Below are positions 1 through 8,148 of a stretch of 11,166 bases of DNA, in pieces (within the stretch, counting starts at the first letter, position 1; every line of letters starts with the position of its first letter). Position numbers and translations under genes: made by a program. The DNA comes from Alcaligenaceae bacterium (GTDB lineage: Bacteria > Pseudomonadota > Gammaproteobacteria > Burkholderiales > Burkholderiaceae_B), in the NCBI GenBank assembly GCA_012512545.1, contig JAAZDZ010000338.1:1-11166 (forward strand), read 5' to 3'. The notes below the pieces were generated by a model. It worked only from the letters and a program-made list of their open reading frames with translations. It searched no databases and was not told the DNA's origin.

Positions 1-254
1 AACCAGCACAGTCCGCGGTCGACGACGGACTGAGCAAGCAGGTGGAAATGGCGCTGCAGCCAGCGTTCGCGTTCGGTGGCGGGAGTGTCGGGGAAGGCCA
101 ACCTGAGATTCGTGCGGACTATGTGCGCGCGCGAACGCATCAGGCGCGGTGCCAGCCAGCCCAGGGTGCGCGCCCAACGGCGGCGGACAACAAAGCTGCT
201 GCGCCCGAAATAGGAAAATAGCGCCCGCAGCAGGGAAAGCTTTTTTTTATTCAT
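1..254 (-). CDS. lpxL: LpxL/HtrB-type lipid A acyltransferase, N-terminal part, cut by window edge
   Basis: This is the 5' part (84 codons) of a second lysophospholipid acyltransferase-like gene, which continues off the left edge. The reading starts MNKKKLSLLRALFSYFGRSS and continues with R-AHIVRTNLRLAFPDTP and a stretch ending in LLAQSVVDRG. This matches the N-terminal pattern of the LpxL/LpxM/HtrB family (a basic start, then R-x-x-NL-x-x-AFP, then an aromatic/AxSxxD helix before the catalytic HX4D/E motif). Such enzymes add secondary acyl chains to lipid A on the inner face of the inner membrane. The catalytic motif is outside the window, so activity cannot be judged. The ATG overlaps the stop of the upstream acyltransferase by four bases (ATGA), so the two are probably co-translated. 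Codons 3-5 contain a run of eight A. Whether it acts on the 2' or 3' position cannot be told from this fragment. Confidence 0.82.
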   Translation of the reverse strand, partial: MNKKKLSLLRALFSYFGRSSFVVRRRWARTLGWLAPRLMRSRAHIVRTNLRLAFPDTPATERERWLQRHFHLLAQSVVDRGLCW

Positions 255-1102
255 GTGAAGGAGTCTGGCAGCGGAGGGGCGTCAGACGGTATTTTGTAGC
301 GGTTGTAGCTCCACAGATATTGTTCTGGAAACCGTTGAATCAAGGATTCCATGCTGGTGTTGATCAGCTTGGCAAGCGCTTCGGGCTCGGCTGGCAGGGG
401 TTCCGGCAAGCGCAGATAATGCATGCGCCAGCCCTGGCCGCGAGGCAGGCGCTCACCGGCCAGCATGATAACGGCGACACCGGTCTGGCGGGCCAGTTTA
501 CCCGCCAAAGTCATGGTAAGCGCCGGGCGCCCGAAAAAAGGCGCCCAGACGCCGTCGCCGCTGCCGGGAACCTGGTCGGGCAGCATGCCAACGGCTTCAT
601 CGCGTTTGAGCGCCCGTACGAATTCGCGCACCCCTTGCATAGTGGCCGGCACGGCGCGCAACCCCGGCATGTTGCGGGCGTGTTCCATGGCGGGTTCCAG
701 CGCGGCATAGCGGGGCGGGCGGTACATCACGGTGAGCGGCCCATAGCGCACCAAGTGGCGCGCTGTGATCTCGAAGCAGCCCAGATGAGGGGTGAGATAC
801 AGAATGCCGCGCCCTTCGGCCAGAGCTTCTTGAACCACATGTTCTTCATGGCTGGATACGCGTTCCAGACATTGAGCCGTATCCAGCCAGATTTTTGGGG
901 TTTCGAGAATCATCGCTCCGGTTTCAGCAGCGGCCCGCCGTGCGAAGGCTGCATCGGTATAACCCGCTTGGCGCGCATTGCTGCGCAGCCGTTCGCGATA
1001 GCGACCGGGAAAAGCGTAAATACAGCGGCCCAGAAAGCGGCCTAAGCCATGAAGCACCGGAAGCGGCAGCTTGGCCAGCACCCGGATCAGCGCCAATACC
1101 AT
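251..1102 (-). CDS. lpxL: Lipid A biosynthesis (lauroyl/myristoyl) acyltransferase, LpxL/HtrB family
   Basis: The 283-residue protein transfers an acyl chain from acyl-ACP to a lipid A precursor at the cytoplasmic face of the inner membrane. The N-terminus (about residues 1-30) is hydrophobic and amphipathic, fitting the usual membrane anchor. The HX4E catalytic signature is H106-LGCF-E111, followed by MYRPPR (126-131), the MLPDQ segment (173-177), GVWAPFFGRPA (184-194) and PEQYLWSYNRYK (259-270); all are family landmarks in the expected order. Length is a little below the roughly 290-310 residues typical of LpxL. The ATG at 1102 has only a weak ribosome site (AGGG about 12 bases upstream). 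The gene is the first of a tandem pair, overlapping the next acyltransferase at 251-254. Tandem lpxL paralogues near metK are known in Bordetella as I recall, with different acyl and position specificity; which paralogue this is remains open. Confidence 0.9.
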   Translation of the reverse strand: MVLALIRVLAKLPLPVLHGLGRFLGRCIYAFPGRYRERLRSNARQAGYTDAAFARRAAAETGAMILETPKIWLDTAQCLERVSSHEEHVVQEALAEGRGILYLTPHLGCFEITARHLVRYGPLTVMYRPPRYAALEPAMEHARNMPGLRAVPATMQGVREFVRALKRDEAVGMLPDQVPGSGDGVWAPFFGRPALTMTLAGKLARQTGVAVIMLAGERLPRGQGWRMHYLRLPEPLPAEPEALAKLINTSMESLIQRFPEQYLWSYNRYKIPSDAPPLPDSFT

Positions 1103-1140
1103 GTGTGCGAAACCCTGTTGCGTGTGGGGTGAGTGGTGGA

Positions 1141-1165
1141 AAAGATCTATTTTCGCTTAAAATGG
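1141..1165 (+). promoter_or_regulatory. Candidate promoter for metK (AT-rich, -10 TAAAAT)
   Basis: This AT-rich island lies in the divergent gap between the acyltransferase gene and metK. It contains TTAAAATG at 1158-1165, whose TAAAAT (1159-1164) is a plausible -10 box read toward metK. No good -35 hexamer sits 16-18 bases upstream. The same octamer occurs at 2513-2520 just before the SAH riboswitch, which supports a promoter role. Transcription from here would give a metK leader of about 170 bases. The promoter of the divergent acyltransferase pair must also lie in this gap, but I cannot place it. Confidence 0.35.
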
Positions 1166-1199
1166 CGTCTATCGCTGAGTTAACCGACAACTTGCGGAG

Positions 1200-1340
1200 C
1201 GATGGTGCCCAAAACAGGCACAAAACAAACCGCTAAAGCGTCGCGCCCGACAGTACTCTGCCCTGCAGGTCGGAAAGGTGCAACGCAACCGACCAACACA
1301 CGCCGGTTCATTCCGGCACGTCTTTTCAGGAAGAAGCACT
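1200..1340 (+). promoter_or_regulatory. metK 5' leader with small hairpins (unassigned)
   Basis: The stretch ahead of metK has no credible gene but contains several short stems: GTGCC/GGCAC (1205-1209 with 1217-1221), CCGAC/GTCGG (1247-1251 with 1269-1273), and GCCGG/CCGGC (1302-1306 with 1313-1317, loop TTCATT). The last is followed closely by TCTTTTC (1321-1327) and then by the metK ribosome-binding site AGGAAGAAG at 1328-1336. The sequence does not match the SAM riboswitch classes I can recall. It may be a cis-regulatory leader or just untranslated sequence. Confidence 0.3.
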
Positions 1341-2507
1341 GTGGCAAAAACAAACGATTTTCTCTTCACCTCCGAATCCGTCTCGGAAGGCCATCCCGAC
1401 AAGGTCGCAGACCAGATCTCCGACGCCATCCTCGACGCCATCTTCACCGAAGACCCCAACGCCCGGGTAGCCGCTGAAACGCTGTGCAATACCGGGCTTG
1501 TGGTGCTGGCGGGCGAAATCACCACCACCGCCAATGTGGATTACATCCAGGTCGCCCGCGACACACTCAAGCGCATCGGTTACGACAACAGCGATTTCGG
1601 CATCGACTACAAAGGTTGCGCCGTGCTGGTGGCCTACGACAAACAATCGCCCGATATTGCGCGCGGCGTCGATCGCAGCCCTGAAGAACTGCTCAATCAG
1701 GGTGCTGGCGACCAGGGCCTGATGTTCGGCTACGCCTGCGACGAAACCCCCGACCTCATGCCCGCGCCCATCTGGTACGCTCACCGCCTGGTGCAGCGCC
1801 AGAGCGAACTGCGCAAGGATGGCCGCCTGCCCTGGCTGCGCCCGGACGCCAAATCGCAGGTCACCTTCCGTTATGTGGATGGCCGCCCCGTTGAGGTGGA
1901 TACCGTTGTGCTGTCCACGCAGCATGCCCCGGACATGTCCCAGGATGACATTCACGAAGCCGTCATCGAAGAAATCATCAAGCCTGTCATTCCTGCAGAA
2001 CTGCTTACCGCCAAGTCCCGCTTTCTGGTGAACCCCACCGGGGTGTTCATCATCGGCGGCCCGCAGGGCGACTGCGGTCTGACCGGGCGCAAAATCATTG
2101 TCGATACCTACGGCGGTGCCTGCTCGCACGGCGGCGGTGCGTTCTCGGGCAAGGATCCTTCCAAGGTGGACCGTTCCGCCGCTTACGCTGCGCGCTATGT
2201 GGCCAAGAACGTGGTGGCCGCCGGGCTGGCCCGTCAGTGCCAGGTGCAGTTGAGCTATGCGATTGGCGTGGCCGAGCCCATCAACATCACGGTATATACC
2301 GAAGGCACTGGCGTCATCCCTGACGAGCAGATCGCCCGCCTGGTGCGCGAAAACTTCGACCTGCGCCCGCGCGGCATCATCGAAATGCTCGACCTGCTGC
2401 GGCCCATTTACGCCAAGACGGCGGCCTACGGCCACTTTGGCCGCGCCGAGCCGGAATTCAGCTGGGAAGCCACCGACAAGGTGCAAGTGCTCAAGCAGGC
2501 TGCTTAA
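1341..2507 (+). CDS. metK: S-adenosylmethionine synthetase
   Basis: MetK makes S-adenosylmethionine from methionine and ATP, releasing phosphate and pyrophosphate; it is the entry to the activated methyl cycle and acts in the cytoplasm as a tetramer. The 388-residue product has the family landmarks in order: [13 protein letters not shown] near the N-terminus (H18, D20, K21 at the ATP/metal site), the [11 protein letters not shown] signature (121-131), and the glycine-rich [11 protein letters not shown] segment (263-273) followed by SKVDRSAAY. The length is normal for the family. I choose GTG at 1341 because AGGAAGAAG lies at 1328-1336 and homologues begin with this [12 protein letters not shown] start; the upstream in-frame extension to 1278 does not look like MetK. 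It is followed by the SAH riboswitch and ahcY, and may be partly co-transcribed with them. Confidence 0.98.
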   Translation: MAKTNDFLFTSESVSEGHPDKVADQISDAILDAIFTEDPNARVAAETLCNTGLVVLAGEITTTANVDYIQVARDTLKRIGYDNSDFGIDYKGCAVLVAYDKQSPDIARGVDRSPEELLNQGAGDQGLMFGYACDETPDLMPAPIWYAHRLVQRQSELRKDGRLPWLRPDAKSQVTFRYVDGRPVEVDTVVLSTQHAPDMSQDDIHEAVIEEIIKPVIPAELLTAKSRFLVNPTGVFIIGGPQGDCGLTGRKIIVDTYGGACSHGGGAFSGKDPSKVDRSAAYAARYVAKNVVAAGLARQCQVQLSYAIGVAEPINITVYTEGTGVIPDEQIARLVRENFDLRPRGIIEMLDLLRPIYAKTAAYGHFGRAEPEFSWEATDKVQVLKQAA

Positions 2508-2512
2508 ATACG

Positions 2513-2520
2513 TTAAAATG
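2513..2520 (+). promoter_or_regulatory. Candidate -10 element ahead of the SAH riboswitch
   Basis: TTAAAATG, identical to the octamer at 1158-1165 before metK, lies six bases after the metK stop. With TAAAAT (2514-2519) as the -10 box, transcription would start near 2525-2527, inside the outer end of riboswitch helix P1 but leaving its conserved CCCGAG intact. That would place the aptamer at the extreme 5' end of an ahcY transcript independent of metK. No convincing -35 box is visible. Confidence 0.35.
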
Positions 2521-2522
2521 AA

Positions 2523-2596
2523 AGATTCCCGAGGGGCGCTGCAACGGTGTAATCACCGCTAGGCTCGGGAATCTTCCAACAGTTTCAACGGCGCTC
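2523..2596 (+). ncRNA. S-adenosylhomocysteine (SAH) riboswitch aptamer
   Basis: This cis-acting RNA binds SAH and, in the described class, turns on genes that remove it. Helix P1 is a perfect 11-base pairing of 2523-2533 with 2564-2574. The core GAGGGGCGCTGCAAC (2531-2545) and the GCTAGGCTCGG joining segment (2558-2568) match the class consensus as I know it. P2 is CGGTG/CACCG (2545-2549 with 2554-2558), closed by TAAT. The pseudoknot pairs GGGCGC (2534-2539) with GCGCTC (2591-2596), including one G-U pair, and is preceded by the conserved CAACG. It lies directly upstream of ahcY, the SAH hydrolase, which is the standard context. Similarity to SAH-bound SAM/SAH RNAs was considered, but the long P1 and the pseudoknot fit this class. 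Confidence 0.95.
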
Positions 2597-2663
2597 ATCC
2601 TTACCCGTCACCGGGGAAAGATGAGCCCTACGCATCCTTCTTCGGCACGGGTTTATTGGGGCT
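2593..2663 (+). promoter_or_regulatory. Expression platform of the SAH riboswitch
   Basis: GCTCATC (2593-2599) can pair with GATGAGC (2620-2626), sharing bases 2593-2596 with the aptamer pseudoknot. The stem continues inward through two T-A pairs and two mismatches to CCCG/CGGG (2604-2607 with 2612-2615) around the loop TCAC. No T-run follows, so a classical intrinsic terminator is not evident. A second possible helix pairs AGCCCTA (2624-2630) with TGGGGCT or its neighbour bases (2657-2663), covering GGGG at 2658-2661, the only ribosome-binding candidate ahead of the ahcY ATG at 2671. The two helices share bases 2624-2626. Confidence 0.55.
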
Positions 2664-2670
2664 ACACACC

Positions 2671-4086
<1,416 letters not shown>

Positions 4087-4093
4087 GGCTGCC

Positions 4094-4432
4094 ATGGCTT
4101 TATTGCTTGTCTGGATACTCAACGCTGTTGCCCTGCTGATCGTCGCGTATCTGTTGCCAGGCATCAGCGTGGCGTCGTTCGGCGCCGCGCTGATTGCCGC
4201 GCTGGTGCTGGGGCTGCTGAATACGCTGGTCAAGCCCGTCCTGGTGCTGTTGACCTTGCCGATCACGGTCGTGACGCTGGGCCTGTTCCTGCTGGTGCTC
4301 AATGCGCTGGTGTTCTGGTTCGCCGGTTCCATCCTGAAGGGGTTTCAGGTGGCCGGTTTCTGGTGGGCGCTTGCGGGTGCCATCGTCTATAGCCTGATTT
4401 CGGGGCTGCTTTCGAGGTTGTTGGTGCAATGA
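4094..4432 (+). CDS. Four-helix membrane protein, COG1950/PF04020 type ('phage holin family')
   Basis: This 112-residue, almost wholly hydrophobic protein has about four predicted membrane segments (roughly residues 2-20, 27-43, 49-77 and 88-109). The central NTLVKPVLVLLTLPITVV stretch (43-60) is characteristic of the PF04020/COG1950 family. Databases call this family 'phage holin IV-like', but its members are ordinary chromosomal genes and the function is not established; I see no phage context here. It starts eight bases after the ahcY stop and overlaps metF by four bases (ATGA, 4429-4432), so it is embedded in the methyl-cycle operon. As I recall, the order ahcY, this gene, metF is kept across many Burkholderiales, which suggests a link to methionine/folate metabolism or simply efficient coupling of metF translation. 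No catalytic residues are evident. Confidence 0.85.
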   Translation: MALLLVWILNAVALLIVAYLLPGISVASFGAALIAALVLGLLNTLVKPVLVLLTLPITVVTLGLFLLVLNALVFWFAGSILKGFQVAGFWWALAGAIVYSLISGLLSRLLVQ

Positions 4433-5268
4433 AAGGTGGGAAAACAATCAGTCTGGAGTTTTTTCCTCCGCGTGAAGACGCTGCGCGCGAAAAGCTGGCC
4501 CTGGCCGCGCGCGAGCTGGTGGCGCGGCAGCCCGCCTACGTCAGCGTTACCTATGGCGCAGGCGGCTCGACGCGCAGCGGCACTGCCGACGCCGTCGAGC
4601 TGATGCAATCGCTGGGTACCGATACCGCGCCTCACCTTTCCTGCATCGGTTCAAGCCGCGCAGAGCTTATGGAGATTCTGGACGGCTATCGCGCCCAGGG
4701 CATCCGCCGCATTGTGGCGCTGCGTGGCGACCTGCCTTCGGGCATGGGCCGTCACCCCGGTGAAGTGCATTACGCCGATGAACTTGTCAGCCTGATCCGC
4801 GAACACAGTGCTGACTGGTTCCACATCGAAGTCGCTGCTTACCCGGAGGTTCACCCTCAGGCCAGCAGCGCTTCCAAAGATCTTGATCACTTCGTGGGCA
4901 AGGTGAAGGCGGGCGCCAATGGGGCGATTACCCAGTATTTCTTCAATGCCGATTCTTATTTCGATTTTGTCGATCGGGTAAGAGCGCGCGGCGTGGATAT
5001 TCCCATTGTGCCGGGCATCATGCCCATTACCAACTACAAGCAGCTGGCGCGCTTTTCCAAGATGTGCGGGGCGGAAATCCCGCGCTGGCTGGAATGGCGG
5101 CTGGTGGATTTCGGTGATGACCGCGCGTCCCTGCGCGCGTTTGGCGCTGATTTCGTTGCGGAGTTATCGCAGCGCCTGCTTGACCAGGGCGCGCCGGGTC
5201 TGCATTTCTACACCCTCAACAATGCGGAAGCCACCCTGGCTGTGTGGGACAAGCTGAACGTAGCTTGA
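4429..5268 (+). CDS. metF: 5,10-methylenetetrahydrofolate reductase
   Basis: MetF is an FAD-dependent enzyme that reduces 5,10-methylene-tetrahydrofolate to 5-methyl-tetrahydrofolate with NADH, supplying the methyl group for methionine synthase. It is a soluble TIM-barrel protein of 279 residues, near the normal bacterial length of about 290. Landmarks are SLEFFPP (8-14, with the catalytic Glu at position 10), VSVTYGAGGST (38-48), ALRGDLP (97-103, with the folate-binding Asp 101), AAYPEVHP (136-143), ITQYFF (167-172), PGIMPITNY (195-203) and HFYTLNN (259-265). Its ATG lies in the stop of the preceding membrane gene (ATGA), indicating translational coupling. Together with metK and ahcY it completes most of the methionine-SAM-SAH loop; methionine synthase is not in the window. 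Confidence 0.97.
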   Translation: MKGGKTISLEFFPPREDAAREKLALAARELVARQPAYVSVTYGAGGSTRSGTADAVELMQSLGTDTAPHLSCIGSSRAELMEILDGYRAQGIRRIVALRGDLPSGMGRHPGEVHYADELVSLIREHSADWFHIEVAAYPEVHPQASSASKDLDHFVGKVKAGANGAITQYFFNADSYFDFVDRVRARGVDIPIVPGIMPITNYKQLARFSKMCGAEIPRWLEWRLVDFGDDRASLRAFGADFVAELSQRLLDQGAPGLHFYTLNNAEATLAVWDKLNVA

Positions 5269-5299
5269 TGGCAAGGCCGGCGCTCAGGCATCGGGCGGC

Positions 5300-5323
5300 C
5301 CGCCAGCGTTGATGCGCTGGCGG
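5300..5323. terminator. Hairpin between converging metF and 5-FCL genes
   Basis: A perfect 9-base inverted repeat, CCGCCAGCG (5300-5308) and CGCTGGCGG (5315-5323), encloses a six-base loop TTGATG. It sits in the 87-base gap between the stops of metF and the oppositely oriented cyclo-ligase gene. No T-tract follows on either strand, so it is either a weak terminator for both directions or a 3' end stabiliser acting with Rho. Confidence 0.5.
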
Positions 5324-5355
5324 TGTCCGCAGCGACCCGGCCGGGGCACAGGGCC

Positions 5356-5985
5356 TTAGAGTTCGGGGGCGGGTACGGCCCAGCCTTTGTCTGTCAGAAT
5401 GCCATCCAGCCTGACATCATGCGGCTGGGGCTGGTGGTCTGTGCCGCTGAGGTCGCCGGTTGCCCAGGCAATGCCGATGGTAACGAAAGAATGCCCGGAT
5501 TCCTTCAGGGCCGCCAGTGTGCGATCATAATAACCACCGCCGTAACCGACGCGGTCGCCAGCGCGGGTATAGCCCAGAGTGGGCACCAGAATGATGTCGG
5601 GCCTGGGCGCCGGGCTGCTTACGGGTTCTTGTATGCCGTAGGCGCCGTCACGCATGGGGGCGTCAGGGTCCCAGGTATGGAATTCCAGAGGGGCGTTGGC
5701 GGCCGTTACGACAGGCAGCGATACCTGATAGCCGTCTTCTTCCACCCACTGGCGCAGCAGAGCAAGCAACTGCGGTTCTTCGGGCATGGACCAGAAAGCG
5801 GCAATGTTCTTTGGCGCAGGTCTGCCTTCTTCACGCAGGCGGGTGACATTGGTGGCGAGCCAGGTATACAGGCGGCCACGAATCAACAGCCCGCCGCGAT
5901 TGCTGTCGAGCGGGTTCTGCGCAGCTCGCAGTGTTTTGAGTCGCGTACGCAGTTCGACTGCGTTATTCTCTTTGTTCTCGTTCAT
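5356..5985 (-). CDS. ygfA: 5-formyltetrahydrofolate cyclo-ligase (MTHFS family)
   Basis: The enzyme converts 5-formyl-tetrahydrofolate to 5,10-methenyl-tetrahydrofolate using ATP, returning a storage or inhibitory folate to the one-carbon pool. The 209-residue product carries an FWSMPEEP segment (64-71), LPVV (90-93), GIQEP (117-121), and the diagnostic C-terminal block GYTRAGDRVGYGGGYYDR (138-155), which holds the nucleotide-binding glycine loop; PQPHDVRLDGILTD (186-199) closes the domain. The ATG at 5985 is chosen because an upstream in-frame TTG at 6042 would run into the divergent slt gene; however, no clear ribosome-binding site precedes the ATG. It converges on metF and is divergent from slt with only 27 bases between starts, so at least one promoter must lie inside coding sequence. 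Compared with some family members the N-terminus is rich in Asn/Glu/Lys. Confidence 0.94.
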   Translation of the reverse strand: MNENKENNAVELRTRLKTLRAAQNPLDSNRGGLLIRGRLYTWLATNVTRLREEGRPAPKNIAAFWSMPEEPQLLALLRQWVEEDGYQVSLPVVTAANAPLEFHTWDPDAPMRDGAYGIQEPVSSPAPRPDIILVPTLGYTRAGDRVGYGGGYYDRTLAALKESGHSFVTIGIAWATGDLSGTDHQPQPHDVRLDGILTDKGWAVPAPEL

Positions 5986-6012
5986 GGCGGTGTCTGGTAG
6001 GAAGGACGTAAG

Positions 6013-8148
6013 ATGATAGCCAATAGCCCAATGTACCGGCAAACAGCAGCAGCCCGGCAGGGAAACACAATATCACGCAAACTGGGGCTGGCCTTGTCTG
6101 CCGGCTTGCTGGCTTTGGCGGGGTGTTCGGGCTCTGGCGCCGAGCCCCAGGCGCAGTTGAGCGAGGCCATTCAGGGAGTGGATCTGCGCCAGACGCTGGT
6201 GGCCGATCCGTCGCTGGTGGTGAAAACGGCAACGCCGGAGCCCGCTCCCGAGGCTGTGCGCCTTATTGTGCCGCCAGAGGCCCGCGAAGCGGTCATTCAG
6301 GCCCGCGCTGCCATGCAGGCCAAGCAATGGGATCGCCTGCGTTCCTTCATCCCTCAGGCCGATCGCGACCCTGTGCTGGGCTCGTATGTGCGCTATTGGG
6401 CGCTCAGCCAGACGCTGCAAACGCCTTCCCTGCCGATTCCCGAAGGCGAAATCCACGAATTTTTCAAACACAATCAGGACGCTTACCTGGCTGACCGCCT
6501 GAGAAGAGAATGGCTGATTGCCGCTGGCCGTGCCGGCGATTACCAGCAGGTGCTGGCGCTGGCGCCCGTTGTAGTGGACAACGCCGCCTCGCGTTGCACG
6601 GTGCTGATGGCCGAACACATGAGCGGGCGCAAAGTGCGGCCAGGCGATGCCGTTGACGCCTTTGAGCCTAACGCCTCGTGCTGGTCCATGCTCGACCAGT
6701 TCTATGAGCGCCGGGTGGTGGGCTGGTCGGATCTGCAAAGCATGTTGCGGGCCTCTCTGGAAACCACCCGCCATGCCAATTCGCGCAGGCTGGCCGCCAT
6801 TATGTTCGATGGCGCGCAAATGCGCGATTACTCGGCCATTATGGACAACCCGCGCAAATGGCTGCAGAGCAACAGCCAGCCCGCGCGCAGCCCGGCGCGC
6901 ATGGAACTTACCGCTATCGCTTTATCGCGTCTGGCCTACGGGCAGCAGCGTGTGGAAAACGCGGGCTGGGTCGAAAAAAACTGGCAGGATGCTCTGCCCA
7001 AGCCCTATATGGAATGGGTGTGGAGCCAGTTTGGCCTGGTGGCCGCGCTCAATGTCGAACTTGACGCTGCCCGCTGGTATCGCAAGTCGGGCAATTTCAG
7101 CATGACCGACTATAACCACGCCTGGCAGGTGCGGGCCGAATTGCGCCAGCCCGCCATCAACTGGGATTACGTCGCTCAGGCTGTGCGGCGCATGTCGGCG
7201 CGCCAGGCGGCTGAGCCGGTGTGGGTGTACTGGTATGCGCGGGCGCTGAGCGCCTTGGGCAATGAGCAGGCTGCCGTCGAGCATTATCGCGGCATTGCGC
7301 ACGACCTCAGCTTCTATGGGCTGCTGGCCAGCGAAGAACTCGGTCAGCATCAGCCCTTGCCGCCCATGCCTGCAGCGGTGACATCGGCAGAACTGACAGC
7401 CGCCCGCAACCATGCGGGCCTGCAGCGGGCAGTGGCGCTGTTTGAGCTGGGCTGGCGCCCCGAAGCCGTGCCTGAATGGAACTTCAGCCTGCGCGGCATG
7501 GACGACCGGCAACTGCTGGCGGCTTCCGAACTGGCGCGCGAAAAACATATTTACGACCGCGTGGTGAATACATCGTTACGCACCCAAAAGGAAATCGACC
7601 TCACTCAGCGTTTCATCGCGCCGTTTTCGGGGCAAGTATCGGAAAAAGCCAACGAGATCAGCCTGGACCCGGCCTGGGTGTACGGCGTGATCCGGCAGGA
7701 ATCCCGTTTCATCACCGATGCGCGTTCCCGCGTGGGGGCCTCCGGCCTGATGCAGCTTATGCCCGCGACAGCCAAATGGGTGGCGGGCAAGATCGGCATG
7801 AAGGATTTCCACCCTTCCAAGGTCAATGAGTTTGAAGTGAACACCATACTGGGCACCAACTATCTGCGCATGGTCCTGAATGACCTGAATGGTTCCGAAG
7901 TCCTGGCGACGGCGGGCTACAACGCCGGGCCGAGGCGCCCCGTACAGTGGCGCTCCAAGCTGGCGGCCCCGGTTGAAGGCGCCATCTTTGCCGAAACCAT
8001 CCCATTTACTGAAACCCGCATCTACGTGAAGAATGTGATGTCCAATGCCATCTATTACGCCACGCTGTTTACCGGACAGTCTCATTCCCTGAAAGAAAGG
8101 CTGGGCACGGTGGCGCCCGCCGCAAACCGCAAAGTGGCTTTGCCTTGA
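6013..8148 (+). CDS. slt: Soluble lytic murein transglycosylase (Slt70-like), lipoprotein
   Basis: This 711-residue enzyme cleaves the glycan strand of peptidoglycan between MurNAc and GlcNAc, forming 1,6-anhydro-MurNAc ends. The N-terminus has a lipoprotein signal peptide with lipobox LALAGC, the cysteine being residue 38 and followed by Ser, so an outer-membrane anchor is likely, unlike the periplasmic Slt70 of E. coli. A long helical region (about 80-535) rich in Ala, Leu and Arg resembles the Slt70 U-shaped superhelix. The catalytic GH23 domain is C-terminal: RQESRF with the general acid Glu 563, [10 protein letters not shown] (577-586), and AGYNAGP (634-640). The ATG at 6013 has an excellent AGGAAGG (5999-6005) seven bases upstream. 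The gene overlaps cca by four bases (TTGA). It could equally be named a generic transglycosylase SLT-domain protein. Confidence 0.95.
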   Translation: MIANSPMYRQTAAARQGNTISRKLGLALSAGLLALAGCSGSGAEPQAQLSEAIQGVDLRQTLVADPSLVVKTATPEPAPEAVRLIVPPEAREAVIQARAAMQAKQWDRLRSFIPQADRDPVLGSYVRYWALSQTLQTPSLPIPEGEIHEFFKHNQDAYLADRLRREWLIAAGRAGDYQQVLALAPVVVDNAASRCTVLMAEHMSGRKVRPGDAVDAFEPNASCWSMLDQFYERRVVGWSDLQSMLRASLETTRHANSRRLAAIMFDGAQMRDYSAIMDNPRKWLQSNSQPARSPARMELTAIALSRLAYGQQRVENAGWVEKNWQDALPKPYMEWVWSQFGLVAALNVELDAARWYRKSGNFSMTDYNHAWQVRAELRQPAINWDYVAQAVRRMSARQAAEPVWVYWYARALSALGNEQAAVEHYRGIAHDLSFYGLLASEELGQHQPLPPMPAAVTSAELTAARNHAGLQRAVALFELGWRPEAVPEWNFSLRGMDDRQLLAASELAREKHIYDRVVNTSLRTQKEIDLTQRFIAPFSGQVSEKANEISLDPAWVYGVIRQESRFITDARSRVGASGLMQLMPATAKWVAGKIGMKDFHPSKVNEFEVNTILGTNYLRMVLNDLNGSEVLATAGYNAGPRRPVQWRSKLAAPVEGAIFAETIPFTETRIYVKNVMSNAIYYATLFTGQSHSLKERLGTVAPAANRKVALP

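Noticed and set aside
149..1045. Plus-strand open frame of 298 codons opposite the acyltransferases
   Set aside because: Antisense to two recognised acyltransferases; low-complexity translation without motifs.
1278..1340. N-terminal extension of metK by 21 residues from an ATG at 1278
   Set aside because: The extension does not resemble MetK, and the GTG at 1341 has a strong ribosome-binding site.
1326..2486. Open frame of 386 codons on the minus strand opposite metK
   Set aside because: Shadow of metK with biased composition and no family motif.
4094..4432. Prophage remnant suggested by the 'phage holin' family name
   Set aside because: No endolysin, structural or integration genes nearby; the gene is embedded in a core metabolic operon.
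5986..6012. 6S RNA gene (ssrS), often found next to the 5-FCL gene
   Set aside because: The upstream gap is 27 bases, and the downstream gap of 87 bases is also too short for a 6S RNA of about 180 bases.
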